From positions 8,076,028-8,140,027 of the forward strand of contig OZ020519.1 in NCBI GenBank assembly GCA_963971425.1: a DNA stretch of 64,000 bases. Direction: 5' to 3'. This DNA is from Bryoerythrophyllum caledonicum (taxonomy: Eukaryota > Streptophyta > Bryopsida > Pottiales > Pottiaceae). Each line of letters begins with the position of its first letter. Positions within the stretch are counted from its first letter, which is position 1. Positions 24,038 through 35,957 of this stretch are shown piece after piece. Both the position numbers and the translations under genes were made by a program. The notes under the pieces were generated by a model, which saw only the letters and a program-made list of their open reading frames with translations, made no database searches and was not told the DNA's origin.

Positions 24038-24639
24038 GCCCTGGAGCTATATACTATAGTAGAGCATGCACGCAGTTTAGGTGACAAGTACGTTAGTATA
24101 ATGCAGTTTGAGATGGGTCTATCGTTCGGTGGGTGGTATATATTTATATATTGGGTGGTCCATATGATATGTTTGATTTCAGAATTCCTCGGCAATAGTG
24201 TGGAATTGCTTGATTATGTATGTTTTTGCATTATAAAATACAGTGAGGTATTTTACACTGTCTTAGGAAATTGCATATATATTTTTGTATCTCTTACACA
24301 TTGTATTTGTAGTGCAGTACTCTAAAATCCTATAATAACTCATAACACATTTATAATCTCTTTGGGCACATGATTATAATTTTGTAGCAGGATTTGTAAA
24401 CTAGATTAGAAATCATATATTTTCTAGAAAAGGTAGCAAATGTAAAAAATATATTACTGATATGAACATGAAGATGCCAAGGTATAACACGACAAACACC
24501 AAAATTTTTTGACAAAAAACATACTAAACTTTTGCCAAATTTTGATTTAAAAAAAAGTTATGAGCAAATAACTTGCAGCTTTCTACCACCAACCACTGCA
24601 CTTGGCTAAGTGCATAATTGCTTAATTGCGTGTTATATG

Positions 24640-25889
24640 TAGATGTTAATGAAACGAAGTATCTTTTACGTGTGAGTCTATTTATGTTACTTTTTGTTTT
24701 TTCTTTATCTCATTATATCCTACAATTTCTTTTACTTTATGTGGTCAAAAACAAAATTTCAAAGTATGTGAATTATAATTTTAGCTTCTCTATTGTGAAC
24801 ACCCTTTCATTGTTTTAGAGTTTTTTACTTACAAATGGTAAAGGATTGTCATCCCTCGGATTGTTCAAATAATTGTAGTTCCCATTTAGATGTGCCTATT
24901 CTTGATCTTCATACATGACTTAATTATCCTTGACTAACGATATGGAACATTGAACTATGTCTAATACACCAAGATAAAAACAAATTGTCAATATTGAAGG
25001 AAAATTTAGTTCATGTTTACAACCAATCACCAATATAATGTATGTATGGGATATATCATTTGCCATCAATCAAAATCTAGGCCAAAGAATCTCAATACGG
25101 TGTATGAAGCCAATGAATGAAGTATAAAATATATAAACATGATAGAGGAACACTACCCGCATAAATCACAACTATAACATAAAATCTACGTCTGAGAATT
25201 TTTAGTGCCCTCTATTGCTACCACATCTACAAACTGAAAAACGCCAAGGTTTAAACTATGGCCCTTGTGAATTGACGGTGGACAATGCACTGTAGCAAAT
25301 GCGTGTGCAATAGTCTCGGCATATGTTGGAAGTAATATGACTTTCGAAAAGACATGGCGGAGGCGATCAATTTGCCAAAGAACAAGTAATATAAGTAAAG
25401 ATAAATTAAATTGATTCCAAGCCAGTAGCAAGTCAATCTAGCCTCTTTTTTGCACAAATAGAAGATCTTTAACTTTTAAAAAAATCTGATTTAGAAACAA
25501 TTAAACGAAGATTGAATGCATTAAAATGTCATTTTTTGTAAGTGAGACTCGCACCTGTGGCAGCAACGGCTTTCCTAGGAAGACCATATCTCCTTGCACA
25601 AAATCAAAAAAATAAAAATGTCAAGTACCAAGCTCCGTAAACTGGAACCCTAAATAATTGCTTTTGTAGATAAAATGTCGACTTCTGAATGTTGACTGGC
25701 CATTCAATATGAAGACATTCACCAAATGAGATGTTCTTAAAGATCACACCTTCAATATCTTTTCTCAGCTTTGATGTCATGTCTGACATAATATAACAAA
25801 GGGCCACAACATTCATTAGAAGAAATTTTGCAGTCTACTCATTGATATTCCTTTAGATGATTCCGTAAAATCGAATGAGGATTGTGAAG
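24640..25889. other. A/T-rich noncoding stretch
   Basis: No supported gene. The short frames are A/T-driven. It lies between the inner transposon's right end and the 25.9-kb repeats. Confidence 0.5.
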
Positions 25890-26830
25890 AGTTTGGAGGG
25901 TGCCAACACTAGCAGGCTTCCTTGGCTCCGTCAACAAAAAGCCACTAAGGTTACTTCTAGCTCGGATGAGAGAGTTGCGTGTGAACGAAGTTTCGTGTGA
26001 GCACTCCCAAAGGGTAGCTGGTGCCAACGAGGGTCTAGAACAAGCTCTTGAGAATTTGATGCCATTTCTAAAATGGTATGGCACATTAGAAATGGAGCTT
26101 GGATGAGAGAGTTGTGTGTGAATGAAGTTTTTTGTAAGTACTCCCAAAGGGCAGCCGGTGCCGGCAGGCCTCTAGAGCACGCTCTTGAGAATTTTATGCC
26201 ATTTCTGAAATGTTGTAGCACAATAGAAATGGAGTTAAGACGAGAAAGTTATGCATGAATGAAGTACTTTCTTGACATACTTCATCCGCGCATATAACAC
26301 TACTCCAAGCTCAATGTTTAACGTTCCACACCATTTTAGAATGCACTTCATAAGCTCTACAGCATGGTTGAATTGAAGTAGACTTATCATTCACTACCGA
26401 GGGGTTGTCATTCATCACTCGCCTTATGAATGTGCCTTGGAGTTTCTTGTAGGCACTCCCAAAGGGCTGCCGCTGCCAGCACGCCCCTAGAGCAAGCTCT
26501 TGGTACTTTAATTTCTTAAATGGTATGGCCCATAAGAAATTGACCTTGGATGAGAAAGTAATGCGTAAATATAGTTTCTCGTTGACATACTTCATCCGCG
26601 CATAAAATAGTGCTCCAAACTCAATTTTTAAGTTGCCACACTGTTTTAGAAAGTGTGTGACAAACTCTATAGCAAGGTTTAATAAGAATTGACTTATCAA
26701 TCACTACCATGGGGGTGTTGTTAATGGCACCTCTTTTTTATATGTCTTGGAGTTTCTTATAAGCACTTCCAAAGAGGTGCCGGTACCGGCACCCCCCTTG
26801 AGCATGCTTTTGAGACATAAATTTTAGTAT
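25890..26830. repeat. Nested tandem repeats, about 140-bp and 310-bp units
   Basis: CTCCCAAAGGGTAGCTGGTGCC-type phrases recur at about 26,003, 26,142, 26,455 and 26,765. A 310-bp unit anchored on GACATACTTCATCCGCGCATA recurs at 26,274 and 26,584. The units have G/C-rich ends (GGTGCCGGCAGGCC, GGTGCCGGTACCGGCACC) that are partly self-complementary. No gene. Confidence 0.7.
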
Positions 26831-28869
26831 AGTGTTTAAATTGACATTTCATATTGTTACATTAGTAGGATAATTGACATTTAACGTTTGATTTGAGCCC
26901 TTCATGTCCTTATCATCTTCTTTGTCTTTGATGCAGTCTTTCTTTTGTATAGATGGCGTTTCACCATCCTCTCTAATAGTTGGAAAATTCTCACCTTTGT
27001 TAATCTTTATAGATAGGGCACAATGCATATCTCCTAAGCCATCCTCTAGGCCTTGTGTCTTTCCATCTTCGCCTTCCTCAACCGCTTATTACTTAAGAAT
27101 AAAAGAATCGCATTTTCTTCTTTTCTTCTTTCCCTCAACTGTATGAACATGTATTGGAGTGACAACTCTTCGAGCTTTTGCTATAAATCACATCTTCTAT
27201 CAATCTACTCTAAATGTAATGCACATGACAAAAAATTGACCTAGTATCTCCAAAATCAAAGTTCGACTCACCCCCCTCTCCCCTTGGAGAAAATCAAATT
27301 TCCCGTCCCAAAGTTCGCTAAGGCCAAAAGGACTCGTGAAGTTCTTTAAGAGATTGGTGAGGCTGCGGACCTGGATGTGGATGTTGATCTATCTACCAGC
27401 ACATACAATTTGTCAAATCCAGAATGTATGGACATTGTCGGGCACAATCGACTTACTCATGTTACGAGGTAGAGAAATCCATCTATGATGTTACCAATTG
27501 GCATATCATATAAGTACCTAAGCATTGCTTTAGTCTAGCATAATAGGCTCTTGACGCCTTCTCAAGGAAGCAGTGCACAATGAAGATCATCCAAAAGAAA
27601 AAAACCACTTTATATCCCACATACACCAGGAACTAGATTGACTATTACATTGGTAGAATCTAGCGACATGGGTTCCTTTTCTACCCCAACAATAGTTACC
27701 GCTGTGATTTGGGCTCATGGCATAAGTAGGTTCTTACTTGCCCAAATAACGTCCTACAAATCTTGCCTATTATGAGAGACACCAATCTCAAGCAGTCGGA
27801 GATCATTGTTGTCAAGCGCGCCAATTTTCATACATCCACATAAGCAAAAATTGTCTCTCCATCGATACTTCCAATTAACCAATGTCAATGGTGTTGGCCA
27901 TGTTGCATACCCAATTCTAGAGGATATTGACAAACATTCTACATCTCCATTCATCTAAGTGGTGAAGCACCATTCAGGCAAGCTAATTGCCGCTCAATTT
28001 CATCAGTGGAGGTCCGCCTCTACGATAAAGGCAATGATTTGGAGGTGCTCAATGTTGCCTTTATCCGGGCTGGCTACATTATAGATCTTGAGGTTAACTC
28101 TTCCACTATCCATGCCTTGGACCATTGTTACGTTGAACTCAATTCCGGCTTGCACATGTCCAGACTTGGTTTCAATACAACCAAAGGCCAACCAATTCGG
28201 CTAGTCATGGATTAATTGCAAGCATGTACACTTCATCTGTAGGATCATCTGGAAGCTCGACGAGCTGCAGGACATGTTTGTTCATGCCCCAACACTCAAA
28301 TTCAACGAATTCATATCCATTGCTGAAGCAATTCTATTGTAGAAGTTTGCTTGAAACTTTACAGGCAGATAAGAACTAGGGACGTTGCTATAATACTGAG
28401 CATTATACAAGAGGCCAATATTGTTGTCTTTAGTTTTTACCGCATATCATGTTTGCATATTTTTCTTTAATCATATATCTATAGATTCAATGTTCATGCC
28501 ACTTCACAAATGTGACGTTGTATATATGTCTTCCGTTCATTTGTTTCAACTTTCACAACTCTACTTCATTTATCATCTGACGGAGTCATCCATAGACAAA
28601 AGGGTTATCAATTGCATCTGTAAAAAAGGGAAATTTGTAACATGTTCCACGGTGATAGGACCCTTATTTTTCCAAATTTTATAGTTTATCTTTGAAATTC
28701 CAATGATTCACAATTCATTTACATTTGTTAGAAAGGGTGAATGAATAAAATGTTCCACAATATTAGGTCCATATTTTTTCCAAATTTAGATGGTCTAAAT
28801 TAGAAATTATAGTTTTTAAAATTCAAATTTAGAAAAAAAATTGGTATTTTTTTAAGTTTGCTAATTTTA
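26831..28869. other. Unrecognised, possibly a degenerate coding remnant
   Basis: 27,290-27,480 reads plausibly on the plus strand (FPVPKFAKAKRTREVL, then a stop, then EIGEAADLDVDVDLSTSTYN). Parts of 28,000-28,350 also keep protein-like composition, but frames shift and stop often and I recognise no domain. The remainder is A/T-rich. I see no complete gene. Confidence 0.3.
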
Positions 28870-29305
28870 GGTCTTTATTTATGCTCACCGCAAACGCTCT
28901 CCAACTGCTCACACGGTCTCGTCGTTGGACAAACTGTGACAATGTATGAAAATGTTTGACTTGGGATAATGTGCTATTTTTCACTAAAGACAAGAAATGT
29001 TTTTTTGACAATATGAAAGGAAATAATATGACTTGCTAGCATTGAAAATATCACATTTGATAAAGTGTTCTAGCAAAAGTTTTTGGACTTGCCCGAAGTG
29101 CCCACTTTCCCCATTTGAAATTCAAAACCCTATAACTTTTTTATTAAATGTCGGATTTCAAAACAAAATTGTACTCACACAAAGCTTTTAGTAATGTCCA
29201 TCTACAATAGAAATTTCAATGAAGAATGTTTTGAATTAACACCGTAGGAACCTGCCCAAACCTTCAAGAATACCCACAAGGGACTCTTGGGCCTTTAGGG
29301 GTTAA
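28870..29305. repeat. Right subterminal region of the 17.9-kb element
   Basis: Collinear with 16,720-17,095, sharing TTTGACTTGGG, AGCAAAAGTTTTTGGAC, CCCCATTTGAAATTCAAAACCCT and the GGGGTTAA terminus. Confidence 0.8.
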
Positions 29306-29314
29306 TTTACCCAG

Positions 29315-29554
29315 GACAAACGGTGCACCAAGCCTCAGCCTTAGGTGGGTCCATTTTTCTGGCCTTTTAACTTTCGGGCTCTAGAGGTTTTTTTTGGAAA
29401 TTTTTTTTGCCAAAATTGGGGCCTGCGGCGGTATATTACCTCAGCAGCCCCCCTCTATGATCAAATAGCCCCCCCTCCAACAAAAAAATAGGGTCCAATT
29501 TTGTCCCTACTCTCCCCCGCCCTAGTGAGCCTAAGGCTGGGTGCACCGCTTGTC
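29315..29554. mobile_element. 240-bp inverted-repeat element
   Basis: The left end GACAAACGGTGCACCAAGCC pairs with the right end (reverse complement GACAAGCGGTGCACCCAGCC). A further AGCCTTAGG match extends the repeat. The interior has homopolymer C, T and A runs and no ORF. Confidence 0.7.
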
Positions 29555-29568
29555 GTTTGTAGTGGGAT

Positions 29569-30150
29569 TCCTAATCTTGTCCTCTACCTCAACATTTCTG
29601 CTGAAGTACTCTTCGGTAAATCCTTGGAGGTTATCTGTAAAAATCATTATAGTAACAAAGGAAAGGTCTTCATCATGGCTAGCTTCTGATACCAAGATTC
29701 TAAAAGTTCGAATCGAATCCAACGATACTACTAAGAAAAAAGTAAAGTATAGAAAATTGTACGTATGATTGATCCAACGACGTCAATGTCAATGCTCCAG
29801 ATGGCTACATTAAGAGGAGGTTGGTAATACGGTGGTGAGCGATATGAGAAGCTTGAGTTTTAGAAGACAGTGGAGCAGAAATTTAAGTTGTTGAAAGACG
29901 CAGCCTGGCAGATACACCGTCTAATCCCCATATTGTGCCAAACAACTTTTGCCCATGTCTGTCACGTTGCTCGGTATCACCAATTACCGTAACATTGCAC
30001 TTGGATGTTGCAGAGCGTCGATGCGACACAGCCTATTGATTCCATACAAACTTTGAAAAGAGAGGAGTCTATCAAAATCGTCGAAGCGTGCAAATCCGGC
30101 CACCAGCTCATGCAAATGTGGCCTTCAGAGTCGAAGAAGGGAGAGACTTC
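29569..30150 (+). pseudogene. Thymidylate kinase pseudogene, 3' part
   Basis: Continues the gene cut at 11,416. 29,569 onward reads PNLVLYLNISAE, the family's APDxVLYLDISPE. About 29,810-29,900 reads GGERYEKLEF, TAG, KTVEQKFKLLKDAAWQI. 30,014 onward (acceptor TGTTGCAG) reads VDATQPIDSIQT and the EACKSGHQLMQMW end. Besides the TAG (probably from CAG) there is another stop in the GGxYGGER stretch. The last exon is the start of a 153-codon open frame at 30,005-30,466, whose second half is unrelated spacer. Confidence 0.75.
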
Positions 30151-30161
30151 AATGAAGCCCA

Positions 30162-31545
30162 GCCTTCAACTTCGGAATTTGTCTCTAATCAGGGATCAGA
30201 TCTCTGCTAACCAATGTCAGTTTGATGAGCCAATAGGTCTCTACAGGGAAAATAGGATGAGACGACCGTTCATACAATCATCTAGAAGAAGCAATCCTTC
30301 CGGGGCAAGTTTTGTATATACATTGTTGGTCATGATCAGTAAACAGATAGCAAGGTCCCCAAACGATCAAATTTGTATCCATGATGTGGCAAACATAAAT
30401 GCACCCATAGTGAGGTACTTGCCCGGAGACAAAATCCTTTGTGGACTGAGGTCATCTCATATGTAAATATCTGTACACCTAAAGCACAATATGTAGCTTC
30501 AAAAAAATCCATATCTCATCCGTTGTCGGAAAACGAGAAACTAAGAAAGTGAAATTAATCGGCTCTTTGAGTGCGATTATCCAAACGAAGGTGTCTACCA
30601 AAGTTCAGCTCCACAAGCATGAAACCACAATCACAACAGGAGTCATCTCTATAGTCCAATTCAATCTGATGCCTCGGGGTTAAGGGCTTCAAGTTTCAGG
30701 CTTTAACAACCACCTCAAAAGGTGACTCTTTACTCAACTTGATCGCATCTACCATCCTTCATTTGAGAGTCAAAACTGTGATTTTTCTACTGCGCCGATG
30801 CTTCTTCCTCAAAGTCCTCCCTGCGCATTTTGTAAGGCCCTATGTACAACATGGGTTTCATGATAGGAATGGCCTGCCCTGGATTCTCCGCCCAAATCCG
30901 CTCCTGCACAAATTAAACGAAACCCAACAATCTTCGTCAAAAAGAAACCAAAACTCAAACGGCAAGACATTTAACCGTAATATGCAATTAAGCGCGGAAA
31001 GGGAGAATATAAACCAATGTGTTTAAAGGATTAGGGTTTAGGGTTTAGTATTTTTTGTTCTCAGAACAAATTGGGGAAGGGTTAGAGGTTTGGGAAGGTG
31101 ACCTTGTGGAGCTGATCGGTGACGGCGGTTGCGACAACGCCGGTGTAGAAGGCAGCGACATGAGGACGAGGAGCGGCGCCAAGGGCTTGGGGCATGAGTA
31201 CGGCTCGACCATGTCCCACAGCTGGTCGCGGTCCAAACTCGCATGTGTCCATCGTGCCTATAGCCGCCACAGCGACTCGCGCAGCAGCTTGTTGGGCTCA
31301 TCGCCCAACGCTCGCCGTTTGTGCGAGAACACGTTCTTCGGTATCACCATCGCCAATAGAATCCCTCCCCAAACCCACGTCTACAGTCCACCCAATTCCT
31401 CCACAATCAAGACCTACACTCACCAATTTCACAACAAGATTCGAACCCTAAGCCCTGAACCTAAACCTGCACTAAACCCAGAAACTGTAATCCTTGATCC
31501 CTAAACCTACGTCTGCACTAACACTTCATATCAAAGTCTACATAC
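30162..31545. repeat. Duplicated block, copy 3 (partial)
   Basis: Collinear with 8,042-9,417 in copy 1, including spacer, the 120-aa gene and the telobox cluster. It starts directly after the thymidylate kinase end and stops at TCAAAGTCTACATAC, exactly where copy 1 passes into the thymidylate kinase. Confidence 0.8.
30787..31350 (-). pseudogene. Second copy of the 120-aa membrane protein gene, broken
   Basis: Exon 1 (31,350 to 31,103) starts MVIPKNVFSHKRRALGDEPN, has TAG where copy 1 has Trp after SLWRL, and has lost one base in LLVLNVAAF so that the membrane segment is out of frame. Exon 2 (30,903 to 30,787) is still open (ERIWAENPGQ to EEASAQ) with the same acceptor. Copy 1 at 8,673-9,228 is the intact version. 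Confidence 0.75.
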
Positions 31546-33020
31546 GAGTTGTTTGTGAAGTCGCCCAAAGGTAGCCGTCTTTTGGTTTATGATACTTTAT
31601 TGTATGTTTACTCTTACATGTAGAAAAGCTTTGAGGTAGATCTTTCAGTTGGAAGAGCTTCGTGGTCTCTAAACTCTAGTTAGATGCAGTTTGATTTGCC
31701 TTATGCTACACCCCTCTTTGGAGTGTTGTGAGCACCTGCATCGCTCCGGATGATGCGGGGGCCCTCAAATTTTTTGCTACAAGGCCGCTTGGAGGGACAT
31801 TGAGGCTTTGAGGCACTCATGCCTCGCCGCGCATACATCAAAACAAACCCCAGAACTTTTGGTATCGTATTCCCCCTTTTGCGCTCCTCATGCTCTCTCG
31901 CTTCCGCTTATGCGAACTTGGTCTCGCACAATAATCCTGTCATAATGGAGAACAACCGCCGTTGATGAGAACATCTAGCGTCCCTCCAAATCCGACGCCA
32001 AAATGCCATTAGATTGAAGGATATCCGGTGTCCTTCTGAAGTTTAGAGTGACACTTTTGGTTGTAGTGGACACCAAAAGTGCCGTATTGGCTCACTTGGT
32101 GTGCCTGTTAGTGCACTAGGTGCGGCTGCTTTAAAGGACCAAGCAACATAGAGTTCTAAAATTAGAATTAAATTAGGAATTGAAATTTTACTCTAAGTTT
32201 CGTCTCTTTAGACTTGTTGACCTAGTTATAAGGAGGAATTATATTAAAAAAATCTAGAGAGTCGAGACTAAGTCATGTCTATTTTTTTGTACTCATGATT
32301 ACATGTATTTTCACAAAAAAAAAAAAAACATTGTTATTAGTATGAAAACTTTCCAACACAACACAAAAAAATTAAAAAAAATTATTGAAGTTAATACTCC
32401 ACGGTGAAAGGTCCTCAAGGACTTCGGTTTCCTACCTTCCTAAAGTAAAACACCAATATCTTCTCATTGAAATGTCTTACCTTTCGACAAGAGTGCATAT
32501 TTTTTTCAATTTTTAGAAGTGGGGCTCATTTATATCCAAATTGGTGGCATTGAGGACAAACTCGAAGGCAACCATGTTTCTTGGAAACTTTCAAGGACTT
32601 GTTGGTGCATTTCATGGTTCATTTTGGTTAGTTGTATGCGTCTAAGATCATGTCCCAGCCTTGAAGAGAATTGGGATGCAAAACAAATGTTTGGCTATAT
32701 TTTTGCAAATTAGATGTTAAATTTGGCTTTGAATCCAATTCGATGACATTTTGCTTCTAGGTTTTATAAAACATTAAATACTCCGATATTTTTCTGAAAA
32801 CATATCTGCTTTGGTATGTTTTAGAAAAAATACCAGCTTTGGTTGAAGACTCTACTAGGACACTGAATTGTGTTGCTGTCAGGCCTTAAAAAGTTGAGTC
32901 AATGAAGGAATAAGATGGGTAAGATTGACCTTCTTTACTACTAGTGTGAATAAAGAGTGTTGGAGGTAGTGCTACAACTTAGGTCACGGAAACGAGATAG
33001 AACACGTCAAGTCTTTAAAG
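31546..33020. other. Spacer between copy 3 and the retrotransposon
   Basis: No supported gene. 32,395-32,770 is related to 4,780-5,150 and to 50,740-51,090 (CCACGGTGAAAGGTC, GATCATGTCCCAGCCTTGAAGA), the spacer upstream of the lyase copies. So part of a fourth, badly worn block copy survives here. Confidence 0.55.
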
Positions 33021-33032
33021 TCTAAGTGACTT
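33021..33032 (+). repeat. Left candidate target-site duplication of the retrotransposon
   Basis: TCTAAGTGACTT, identical to 47,515-47,526 immediately after the retrotransposon's TTC tail. Confidence 0.55.
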
Positions 33033-34074
33033 ATTTGTGATAATTGATTTGGAGGATGGAGAACTAAGGAGCTCCGAGTTTTCTGGTGAGGGAGGCTTTT
33101 GGGAGTTAGTCGCAGATCTTGAGTAGAGGGCAACAAGGGGTGCTGGGCTTGTTGATGATCCCACCTTTACTCCAGATCTAGAAGTGTATGAGCTTGGGAG
33201 AGACGTGAAGTGTTGGAAGAGGGGTTATGCTAGTCAGATCTACCCGTGCAAATCTTCTGGATGTGAGAGTGTGCTTAGTTGCAAGATCTTGTTGCAAGTC
33301 GTCTGTAGAGCTGGAACTTTAAGTGTTGGGGCAAGTAGGTCTGAACCTCACCCAGATCGGAAGAGCAAGTGGTAGATCTGATAGCGTAGAAAGATATACG
33401 TACATAGCTCATACACAAACTCCCAAGGCAAACCAGATCCAGAAACTTCAACCTACCAAAGCTGGAGCAAGAAGATCAACACGAGCTGCAATCAGCGCCT
33501 ACACCGCCTACTCTTGAGCTACGCATTTCCCTCAACCCTCTCTCTTATTTTTGCATAGTCTTTTTCTTGCTTTCTGTTTTTCAAGCTACCATTAGATACC
33601 CCACGATAAGCACACAGTTTCAATTAGGTTTCACCACTAGACTAGATTCACAAAACTTTAGCAAATCCCCCAATCCTAATAGTTTACTTTCTAATCAATA
33701 TCAAACACAAAAAAGATCTAATAACACGTTAGGCGAACAGCAAGAACCCTACCACAGTTTTAAACAATATCTTAGTACAGTTAGATCTAAAAATATCACG
33801 CGGAAGCGCTGTCAAAAAATTTACAATCACCATTGCATTCAACACTATTGCAGACAACTAAAACAAAAAAATTGCAAATATTTTACGAATTGTACAAGTT
33901 GTGCACAGGTCAGACACGAGCAAGCTCCGAAGCAACAAGGACTAGACACGAACTGCAACAGGGAATATGCACGAACTGTGACAGGCAACACACGCGACAA
34001 GGGTCAAAAAAGACAACAGTACCTAGACTGGGAGCAAACACGTACTACAAAGGAAAGTACACAGAAAAACGTCC

Positions 34075-34610
34075 CTAACCAGCAAGCCCAGCACCAAGAC
34101 ACGACGCAACACACAATACAAGAACGACGAGACTCATATGACATACAGAGCAGATCGACAACACAGGTTCCCCTCCCCTACCCTCCCCTAATTTTTTCAT
34201 CTTACACTGACTGGAGTCAATATGTGTTAGCTGCAACAGAGAATACGAATGAACATGACTAGGAACCGCAAACCCAGCACCAAGTCCTGAGACAACACAC
34301 AACGGACACAGCACAAGGGCGACCAAAATCACACGCCACACGAAGATATTCACCACAGGTTCCCCTCCCCTACCATCCACTAACTCTGTCATCTTCCATC
34401 GACCACAGTGTATGTGTGTTAGCTGCAACAGGGCATGAACAGGACCAGATACCGCAAACCCAGCACCAAGACCTGAGACAGCACACAGCACAAGGGCGAC
34501 CAAAACCAAGCGTCACACCAAGTAGATCCATACCACAGGTTCCCCTCCTCTATCCTCCCTCCACTGTTTTCTCTCACACCATCTACAGCGAATGTGTGTC
34601 AGCAGCAATT
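34075..34610 (+). repeat. 5' region tandem monomers, about 186 bp, three copies
   Basis: Units start ACCGCAAACCCAGCACCAAG (34,264 and 34,450; a diverged one near 34,075) and each contains CACAGGTTCCCCTCC and GTGTTAGCTGCAACAG phrases. Tandem monomers upstream of ORF1 are known as promoter units in several LINE families; that role here is inference. The open frames across them (33,567-34,262 and the first 500 codons from 34,416) are Gln/Thr/Arg-rich and probably not genes. Confidence 0.75.
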
Positions 34611-35664
34611 CAAAGTCAACCAGGCAAAAAGCCACTAAGATCACACAAGAAGAAGGCGAAAGGAGTTATAACGCCCACACAAAACCAGCGACCACCTCAT
34701 ACCACAATCAGGTTCCACCCTTCTAACCTCAATGCACATCTACTTCATGATTATCCTAACATCCTCTCTTGGTATTCTCAATGCTTATACAAGCTAGACC
34801 AAAAATCTAACTACGTACTAACCCTAAAAAATCTCACACAATATACGAAAAGCAGTTGTATACAAGCTAACATCTCTAGTAAACAACCTTCTTCTAGATC
34901 TAGACTTGCGTATGCCCTGCAGAAATACTGTCAACCTTCCCAGGGATTTGAAGAAATTGCCTCGAGACCCGCATCCAGACCACCATCCTGCAGACCAAAA
35001 CAACCACATCATCAACATGCAAAGTCCACAATAACTTACGGCTACAGATCCAAAGCAACATACTCACGAGAGATCATCAAAAGGTACGTCACAAGATCCT
35101 CTCTTCTCCATGCAGATCAGGTAGAAGAACACCAGCACCAAGGTACAGTTCATCTCAACACCACGTCACATGAAACAAGGGCATCAGCAGCAGCAGAAGC
35201 CCTGTCACACAAAAGAAGAAAACGCGGCAGCAGGAAGGAAAGACCTGGAGCTACACCATTAAAGCACGGAACCAGGAACGAAGAACCGAAGAGTCATACA
35301 CCCACTCCAACCTCGAACACCTATGACCTGACATATACACGAACCCCGCAAGACTTTGAAGGACGAGCACAAGTACAACAAGAAGCATACATCATCAGAA
35401 GCACAAAAAGCAGAGACACTCGCAGGTGTAGCAAGCAGGAACACAAGGCGAGGACGTACAACACCACCCGGGACGTACATCAACACAACACGAAGGGACT
35501 CCAGGCAAGACACAACCCATGCACCGAAGGACGTCCACGACAAGCACAAAACGCAAGGCTGAACTGGAGTGCCCCAGCACAAGGGAGGAAGCGAGACATA
35601 ATGCAACCTGCCTGCAACTTACACACCCGCTCCCAACGTCCACCTGCAGCTCAACGACCCGACA

Positions 35665-35810
35665 CACAACAACAGCGACCTGCTAGTCCCCTCCAACGAC
35701 CTACCCAACCCCCCCAGCGACCTACTCAATCCCCCCAGCGACCCACTAAACCCCTCCAGCGACCTACTACAACCTCCCAGCGACCTACCACACTCCCACA
35801 GCAACCCCCT
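35665..35810 (+). repeat. 21-bp tandem repeat in the LINE 5' region
   Basis: About seven units of CCCAGCGACCTACTCAACCCC type. They read QRPTQPP in the long open frame, so length change leaves the frame open. Confidence 0.75.
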
Positions 35811-35957
35811 ATCCCCCCTCCACAACAAACCAACCCCACCTACATACCCTGCAAGCTTCAACAAACCTCCAGCGACCCACTCAAGGTAAGTCACTCCACC
35901 CTTCCCCTGACCAACTGGTGCACATTAGTAGCTATAGTAAGTTGGGGAGGGGCAGAT

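Larger units (their letters stand above)
12567..24639. mobile_element. 12.07-kb DNA transposon with 37-bp inverted repeats and two divergent genes
   Basis: The 37-bp sequence at 12,567-12,603 (starting CATATAACACGCAATTAAGC) is repeated in inverted orientation at 24,603-24,639 with one mismatch. Weak inverted similarity (TTTCATT) continues just outside both. Between them lie a minus-strand gene (12,776-15,933) and a plus-strand gene (20,096-24,037), pointing outward from a shared 4-kb central region. The minus gene resembles DUF7869-type transposases, so this is read as a large two-gene cut-and-paste element. Both genes are decayed. A flanking target duplication is not clear to me. Confidence 0.72.
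11424..29305. mobile_element. 17.9-kb composite element with TTAACCCCT termini
   Basis: The left end TTAACCCCTCAAAAGGCCCAAG (11,424 on) pairs with the right end, whose reverse complement begins TTAACCCCTAAAGGCCCAAG (29,305 downward). The subterminal zones 11,430-12,060 and 28,870-29,305 are each related to the two halves of the complete 949-bp element at 16,147-17,095. That relation supports reading the large object as a long member of the same family. It contains the nested 12.07-kb element (12,567-24,639), and 24,640-28,870 holds repeats and unrecognised sequence. No gene is assignable to the outer element itself. It interrupts a thymidylate kinase exon. Confidence 0.65.

Noticed and set aside
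30005..30466. 153-codon open frame as a new gene
   Set aside because: Its first part is the last thymidylate kinase exon, and the rest is spacer shared with copy 1, where the frame is not open.
35259..35894. Minus-strand Cys/Val/Leu-rich frames opposite the LINE 5' region
   Set aside because: Shadow frames of a tandem-repeat, C/A-rich region.
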